From positions 1,347,573-1,411,572 of the forward strand of contig JXTB01000031.1 of assembly GCA_002914805.1 (NCBI GenBank): a DNA stretch of 64,000 nt. The letters run 5' to 3'. Of the stretch, positions 57,301-64,000 are shown one piece after another (the stretch's first letter is position 1; each line of letters begins with the position of its first letter). The notes beneath the pieces are model-generated. The model had not been told where the DNA came from. It saw only the letters and a list, made by a program, of their open reading frames with translations, and did not search any database. A program made the position numbers and the translations under genes. Source of the DNA: Parasponia andersonii (lineage: Eukaryota > Streptophyta > Magnoliopsida > Rosales > Cannabaceae).

Positions 57301-59978
57301 TGTAAAATCCTAAATTTTTGTAAGGGTAATAAAGTAATTTTGGAATCAAGGGCAATTTGGTAATTTTTTTTTTCGGATTAATTAAGAATCTGAAATAAAT
57401 TTGGTGTTGAATCTAGACAAAATAAAGTCTAGGTACATTTGGAGCAAAAGTAAAAAAGAAATTTCAAACTGTGGACAAAAGTGTAATTAAGGAGGGACTA
57501 AAGTGAAAAAATCTTTTTAAAATTGTGACCAAAGTAAAATTTCAGAAACTTATTTTTCGGTCGAATCAGATTGCGCCATGTGTCCCACTGCTTCAGTTTT
57601 TGAAAAATTGTATAAAAACCCCTCATTTCTCCTTTATTCTCCACGGAACCGCCCGATCCACTCTCTTTGTCACTGTTCACCCGAGCCTCCACCGGTCGCC
57701 GCTGTGCCAGAGGCGCCCACCCACTGTGACCAGAAGACGTCGACGAACCAGCGCTGGGTACTGCCACCGTGAACCGCCGCTTCTCGCCAGAGAAATCGCA
57801 GCCCGAAGTTCGCGTCGCCGGATCGGTTTTTCGTCTTCCGTTCTGCTGTCCGATCATTGCACCACCACCATTGTTGGATTCGTCTTGACTCCAACTTTGA
57901 TTTCTGACCACTCTCGGCCTCCAACTCGGCTCCGGTGAGAGGTTGGCTACTGTAGTAATATTTTAATATTTAATTTTTGTGGTATTTTCATAATTATTTC
58001 GGAATTGAGTTATTTTTCCCAAGAAAATTTTACCACGTGAAAGAGGAGTTTGAAACATGAAATCTCATGATTTTTAAGTGTTAAAATGATAACCGGAAGA
58101 TAGTTAATTATCGGGATGAAAATGTGGTATTTTTCTAATTATTTTCAAAATGTGGTATTTTATAATTTTTGGATTTTTGATCCCCTTTAGTGTTCGAGAC
58201 CTCCAAACTGAGTTCTAATTTTGAATTTAGACTTAGTGAGGTTGGGACATAAAGTTTGATATAAAATACCACTATTTTCTAAAGTGGCACGAAAATCAAG
58301 AAAATAGCTCGTGATTTGCACCGTTTTGCGTGCCACAGGCCGGTCCCTTTCCGGGACCTGTTTTCGATAAACTTTATATCTAAACCAACATTTTTGGGTG
58401 TTCTGAATTCAGTGGTGACCTCTGTTTCTCAATCCGAGATTCCGTTTGAAAAATCAACTTTTCAAGTGAACGTGGCGAGATTCGAAAACAACTGTCTGAA
58501 CAACTTAGTGATCAATTAAGGATATTTATAGCGACGTTAGCCCAGCATAACTACAATCTTGAGGTAGGGGACTCAACTTCCTTGTTTTCTATTATTTTCA
58601 ATGAAATTGGAATTTATTCTGAAAAATGAAATTTTGTGATTTTATTAAATTGAATTATTTGAATAGTTATTTTAATGAACTATGAATTTGTAAAACATTG
58701 TAGACTGCTCTAGATATTTTTAAATATGATTTTATACAAGTTTTTATACTTGGAATTTGGTAAAACCATAAAGACTGTACTTTTGGATTTTAAAGTACAA
58801 AATAGATTTTAACTAAAAATCAGAGCATATCTAGAATTATAAACCTCTGCATGGTTATTTGAGACTCTATATGTATTGCACATTTCATATGATCATACAT
58901 GAGAGTCGTCTTAGACATCACGGTGTTGTAGTAGGCGGATTAGTACACCCGCCTTCGGTGAGAGCCTATAAACCCGCACGAGATTTGTTTTCTGACTATC
59001 TCCATTCGGTAGGCGTAAGCATTCGTTGCTCCTCCGGTTCGGTAGGATTTGACACATGGGTGTCCCTCCGGTTTTCAGAGATAGAAGTCAGGCAAAGAGC
59101 ATTCAATACATGTTGTATAAGTTGCTCTAGTTTGTGATGAGAGGATAAAAACTCATGTGATGTGTTGATTTATGTGATGTGCACTATGCTTGTTTTATTA
59201 TGGTTTTCTATCTGTTTTAACCTGGATATATATATATATATATATATATAGTTTTGGTTTGAGCATGATTTTCTGTAAAGATTTTCTAAATATGTTTCGA
59301 ATGCTCCATATTTATTAAAATGCTTTCCAGAACTACTAACAATACAGTTGTATTGAGAATTACTAAAAAGGTTTTTCCCAAAAAAGTAATTGAGTTTTCT
59401 ACTGAGCATTCACGTGCTCACCCTCTACTTCCTTCCCTTTTAAGGTGTCAAATTATTCTGTGATAGATATTTGTGTGGCCTGGCAAGCATGTTTGGCATA
59501 TGCTTGCAGTTCTAGTCCTCTTTATTGGTTGGTTCGTACTTTTTATCATTTTTCTTTTTTCTAAACTAAATTTATTGAGCCATTAGTAGTATATTTACTG
59601 AGTGGATATATGAGAATGATTTCGATATTTAATCGAATACTTAGACATAGAAATGATTTTATGAAAATTGTTTTAACTATGAGCCTATAGTTTTAAATTG
59701 AACACTTTTATTAAACTTAGTGATTTAAATAAAAAGTTTCTAAAATTTATTATTTATCATGTCTCTAAATTTAAAATTAAAAATATCTTGGAAATTTAAA
59801 ACTAGTAGATAATGTTATAATTTTTCGAGTTGGTCAAATGTTAAAATTTACTTACTTCTGAGGACTAAAACTTAAATTTTAAGTACTCGACTTTTTCTGA
59901 AAATTTTGAAAATTTCTGTTTATCACTGTTTTCACTTAAATTTACTAAAAGCATGGCCTTGGATTTTTCGTCGTGACA
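57301..59978. mobile_element. Solo LTR of a gypsy-type element, TSD TAAAT
   Basis: 2,678 bp from TGTAAAATCC to GTCGTGACA, flanked by TAAAT at 57296-57300 and 59979-59983. The terminal sequences resemble LTRs of large plant chromovirus elements (Del/Tekay type). A GC-richer block at 57,640-57,930 yields open frames on both strands with no recognisable protein. No internal retroelement coding sequence exists between the ends. Confidence 0.8.
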
Positions 59979-59983
59979 TAAAT

Positions 59984-61386
59984 CCTATATTAAATTGACT
60001 TATTACAAAACACGGCCACTACTATTTGTCTCTTGACGAAGAATTAAAGGAATAAATCTGTCAATGAAAAGGGAATTTTTCATCTTATTAAGAGAGAAAG
60101 AAGTGCTTATTTGGCAACTTATTTTCATGGTAAAAAATCGTATAATGCTCTAATTATAGTAAGAAAAGAAAATGCTGGAATACTTGTTGTAAAAGTGGTT
60201 CAGATTAAAGTTTTTTTATCATAACTCACGAGCCAAATTCGAATTATGTGGCTGAAAGTTAACTTTTTATTTTTGTATATTGATCCTAATAAACGTGACC
60301 ATGTAACATGTCATTTATTCAGTAATAAGCTTACGTCCGTGATAAATATCAGTGGTAAATAGTACTTCATTGGTTCAAACTTGCATTTATTAACGTTGTT
60401 TGTGCATTTGCTTTAATGTGCAACAACGTTGTTGTTGTCGTTGAGCTGGGTCTATATGCTCGGTAGTAGACTAGCTTAGCTTCAAAATAAGCTTCGGTTT
60501 GTGAGGCGGGGTAGTCCAGTACAACACGCTTCATTCCACGCCTTGAAAGGCGCTCTGAGCTTCTGACTGACCTAAAGAAAATGTTAGCTGAATCAAAGGT
60601 ACACTTCTTCCTAAAAAATAAAAGAAACACTTCTTCTTTCTTCTTAATTGGGTTCTTTAATTTTTGCCAAAAAAAAAAAAAGAAGTGTAATTTGAAGAGT
60701 ACTTTTGCAAAACCCAATTCATACAAATCTTATCTCAGACATTTTTTTTTTGTTTAAAAAAAAAAAGAAAATTGAAAAATCTATCAATTTTATGAACATT
60801 TTTTATACCTGGGGTCCTTGAGTAACTGAAGCTTTTAACCGTAAGAATAGTTTGTTTTTAAAATTGATTAAGAATTTCAGTTTCTTTATCTAACTTTTTC
60901 ATGATCTCTTATCTACAGTCTAAATATACAAAATAATTGCTTCTTTACTTGACCCAATCAAAACACATGCAAAAAAGAACAAAATTCCAATGACCCAAGA
61001 CAAAGGAAGTAACTTGACTTATAATTCAAGACAATTGAGAGAAAGTTAAAATACTTGTAAAGACTAAAGTACTAGAGTGAGAAAAAAATCTCTGTCTCTC
61101 TCTCTCTCTCCGTAAACCATGTAAAAGCAAACTAAAAAAAAAAGGGTATCCTCATCCTCACTTTAGAATTTGCTGTTTTTGTTATGAAAATGAAGATGAT
61201 GATGAGTAAACATCTGGGTATTTTAGTTTTGGGAAAATCTCATCTCTATTTGTAATTTTTAGTTTATTTTTCTGGAGAATTGGTCCACTTGTATGGTGTG
61301 CTATATTCCCTTTCTAACATCTCAAGAGGGTTTTAGAATATTGAGGATATTAAGGATATTTTATTATTCATGTCTTTCTTTATCAG
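59984..61386. other. Intergenic, upstream of third FRL copy
   Basis: No gene is supported. A minus-strand frame at 60,367-60,726 has no recognisable family. CT microsatellites (61,095-61,110) and A runs precede the FRL start. Confidence 0.45.
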
Positions 61387-62482
61387 ATGGAATAGATTGC
61401 CTCAAATTTTAGACTCTCGGAGATAAAGCATGGAAATCTCAACAAAGATTTCGATGAGCTGCATTCTCGAGCTTCTTCTGAATGGAAGGAGCTGGAGAAT
61501 CACTTGGACTCGACTCGGAGTTCGCTACGAACAGTATTCGAACAGCTTGTGGAACGCGAAAATGAAATTTTGTACAGAGAGAAAAAACTGGAAGACAGAG
61601 AGGTGATAGTAGAGCAATTGGATGGAATTGAAAAATTATGTAAGGAGCTCTCAGAAGAGCTTGAGCTAAAAAAGAAGCAGCATAATGCTGTTCTGATAAC
61701 AATCGAAGAGAAAGAAAGGGAGTTGAGTCATGTAGAAAAGTCCGTCTCAGAGTCTAAGAATAAATTGGATTCTCTGGAAAGAAGTATACAACAAAAATCT
61801 GAAGAAAGATAAGAGAGTTCGAATTGAAAGATAAGAATTTCGTTTCATTGCAAAGATTGGTGGAAGAACGTTCCCGTGAACTAGAAATAAAAGAGAGCGA
61901 ATTTGAAACAAGGGTCAAAGAGTTCAAATTGAGAGAGGAAGAATTTGAATCAATTCGAAAATCAGCTGAAAGGGGAGTCAAAGAAAAAACTAAAATTCTT
62001 CCTTCTGTTGTAATAATTGGGCAGTCGGAATAGAACCACTCTTTATCCTCTTGTCATCAATCTTGCTTGACAAAGGAAAAGAAAGACTTGTTCTGGCTCT
62101 TGAATCAACATTTAAAGAGGCAAGAATTGCTTTGTAGTGAAATTTTTACTGTTCTCAAAGCTTCATCGGATCCTGTAAAGTTGGCATTGGATGCAGTACG
62201 TGGGATTTACCATTTGCGTTTGAGTAGGGAAGATACCGAGTTTGATGCCAGTATTGCTAGGGTGGGCTGCAATCTTTTGTTAGAGCTGTTAATGAAAGCC
62301 TCACCAGAGATTAATCCTCAAGCAAGGGATGAAGCAATGAAGTTAGCTAGTGATTGGAATGATAAGATGAAGGTGGCTAGTTATAATGGTTTGGAGGTGT
62401 TGGGATTTTTGCAGTTTTTGGTTAGCTTTAGATTGGTTTCTGCCTTTGATGCGAATGAGATTCACAGTCTTTTTGATGCTGT
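61387..62482 (+). pseudogene. FRIGIDA-like pseudogene, third copy
   Basis: The ATG at 61387 is followed by a TAG at codon 3 (61393-61395), then coiled-coil sequence (LHSRASSEWKELENHLDSTR, SLERSIQQKSEER). A frameshift occurs near 61,812, a second coiled-coil part reads FVSLQRLVEERSRELEIKE, and a stop lies at 62031-62033. The FRIGIDA domain runs from about 62,070 (DPVKLALDAVRGIYHLRLS, INPQARDEAMKLASDWNDKM, LEVLGFLQFLVSFRLVSAF) to 62,482, where a copia LTR interrupts it. It resembles the first block more than the second. Its 3' half lies beyond the window if it exists. Confidence 0.87.
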
Positions 62483-64000
62483 TGTTAGAAATAAACTTAT
62501 TTTGTGACCTATTAGGCCATAATTTAGTTGTTTGGACTTATGTTGTGAGTTGGGCTTGTTTTGATGGTATGTCTAATAGCTCATAGTTTAATATCTAAGT
62601 TTCTAGAGTACTCTTGTATTTGATAGATTACTCTTATATTTTATATAATTAATTAGGTAGTAGAGGTTACATGGCGTATCTAGAATCATCCTTGGAGTAG
62701 TATAAATAGAGTGCTCCTCCCCCTATTTTGTATCAAGCAAAATAGAAACAATTCAAGAAATAATACAAGCTCTTCTCTTCCACCAAAATTCTCTCTAGTT
62801 TCTTTCTTAGCCTTTCTAGCCTTAAAAACCTCTTATTTCCAATAAAGTGATATCAGAGTAAGGTTATAAGTTCTCTTAAAATTCTAAGTATGCTCTCTGG
62901 TTGCAGCTTTGACTGATCTTTCACATCAGAAAAGAATTCTTGAGATTGAGAGTATTAGCCATTTATTCTATACTACTATTATATATCAAATCGAAGAGCT
63001 CGACGAGATGAATACTTTGCCATAAGAATCAGCCAAATCGGAGTCCAAACGAGTCAGAATGAGTCGTCGGAAGTTTGCTGCCACAAACTGAGTCAATTCA
63101 CTGAGTTGAGCCGAGTCAGAGTCGTTTGACCGAGCCGTCAGAGCCGTTGATCAAGCAATCAGAGCCGAGCCGTCAGAGCCATTTGACCACACCGTTGACT
63201 AAGCCATCAGAGCCGTTGATCAATTATTGACTGGCGTTGACCGTTGACCGAGCGTTGACTTTGACCGTTGATATACAAGTCAATCTTAAGATTTTTCGAC
63301 TTTCTGGATCTTTCTGTGTAGTCAAAATTTCCAAAAACTCACTCTGTTAAGAGTTATGGCTTCTGGCAGTCTAGCATCTCTTCAGGTTCCACCACTTCAA
63401 GGTAACAACTTTGATAATTGGACTATCAAAATGAAAGTCCTCCTTGGAGCACATGATATTTGGGAAGTAGTAGAGAAAGGCTACAAATAGCCAAGTGATG
63501 AGGCAACACTATCTTCAACACAGAAGGATAGTTTAAAAGATTCAAGAAAGATAGACAAAAAAACTCTCTTCCTCATCTACCAAGTCTTAGATGATGACGG
63601 GTTTGAGATAATCTCAAGTGCAACCTCCACTAAGGAAGCATGGGAGAAACTTCAAATTTCATACAAGGGAGAAGAAAAGATCAAAAAGGTCCGCCTTCAA
63701 ACTCTAAGAGGAGAGTTTGATTTATTATATATGACAGAGACTGAGTCAGTTTCTGACTACTTTTCTAGAGTTCTAACTATTTCTAATCAAATGAAAAGAA
63801 ATGGTGAGATACTAGAAAATGTTATGATTATGGAAAAGATTCTTCGATCGTTAGATCCAAAATTCGAGAATATTGTTACTATCATTGAAGAAACCAAAGA
63901 CTTAAAAGCCATGACGATAGAACAACTCTTGGGTTCCTTGCAAGCCCACGAAGAAAAGAAAAAGAAGATGCAAAATTTCAATGAGCAGCTCCTTAAGACT
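62483..64000 (+). mobile_element. Second copia element, 5' part, runs off the window
   Basis: The LTR spans 62483-62844 (TGTTAGAAATAAAC to CCAATA; TATAAATAG near 62,702), followed by the primer site TGATATCAGAG. Gag starts at 63356. The target bases are GCTGT (62478-62482); the far side is not visible. It is the same family as 48,856-54,326. Confidence 0.9.
63356..64000 (+). pseudogene. copia gag, partial
   Basis: Reads MASGSLASLQVPPLQGNNFD, then MKVLLGAHDIWEVVEKGYK followed by a TAG at 63488-63490, then a UBN2-type gag domain ([20 protein letters not shown]) to the window end. Apart from that stop the frame is open, so it is less decayed than the sister copy and lacks the latter's 86-bp tandem insertion. 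Confidence 0.85.

Noticed and set aside
57498..57938. Overlapping 137-aa frames on both strands as a gene
   Set aside because: They lie inside a bordered solo LTR, are GC-rich and low-complexity, and match no known domain.
60367..60726. 119-aa minus-strand frame
   Set aside because: No recognisable family; the N-terminal half is from homopolymer runs.

Overview
This is eudicot nuclear DNA: AT-rich, full of LTR retrotransposons, with spliced plant genes. Species cannot be fixed from the sequence. Only three genes look intact. They are a plastid-type acyl carrier protein (minus strand, 9.4-11.9 kb, 4 exons, 142 aa), a plant VAP/MSP-domain ER membrane protein (plus, 23.3-26.5 kb, 8 coding exons, 387 aa) and the TRAPP subunit TRS33/TRAPPC6 (plus, 27.7-29.6 kb, 4 exons, 175 aa). 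All exon joins were worked out from GT/AG borders and kept reading frame.

Layout. 1-8.8 kb is the 3' part of a Ty3/gypsy element read on plus: broken integrase, a region with reiterated hairpins, an antisense PF04195-like gene on minus, and an LTR. A 1.8-kb solo LTR has landed in the last codons of that antisense gene. 9.4-12 kb is the ACP gene. 12-15.6 kb is AT-rich intergenic DNA. 15.6-17.1 kb is a gypsy element collapsed around a single N. 17.3-20.2 kb holds a MULE-like element, a MITE and an old LTR. 22.2-29.7 kb holds the VAP and TRAPP genes.

31-62.5 kb is a decayed FRIGIDA-like (FRL) locus. The first block (31.1-32.8 kb) leads into an intron that received a 14.2-kb gypsy element (32,824-47,071, TSD GTCTA). 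A second FRIGIDA block (48.0-48.9 and 54.3-54.9 kb) is split inside an exon by a 5.5-kb copia element (48,856-54,326, TSD GAGGA). A separate third FRL copy (61.4-62.5 kb) is cut by another member of the same copia family, which runs off the window end. A 2.7-kb solo LTR (57,301-59,978, TSD TAAAT) lies between them.

The large gypsy element has gag, protease, RT, two RNase H domains and integrase on minus. It also carries an intron-bearing antisense gene with its own TATA box on plus. Two transcription units therefore converge on tandem-repeat arrays, a layout typical of the Tat lineage. The left-edge element shows the same plan in mirror orientation. Both N positions (17,010 and 38,602) sit at assembly faults: a collapsed element, and an exact 1,743-bp duplication.
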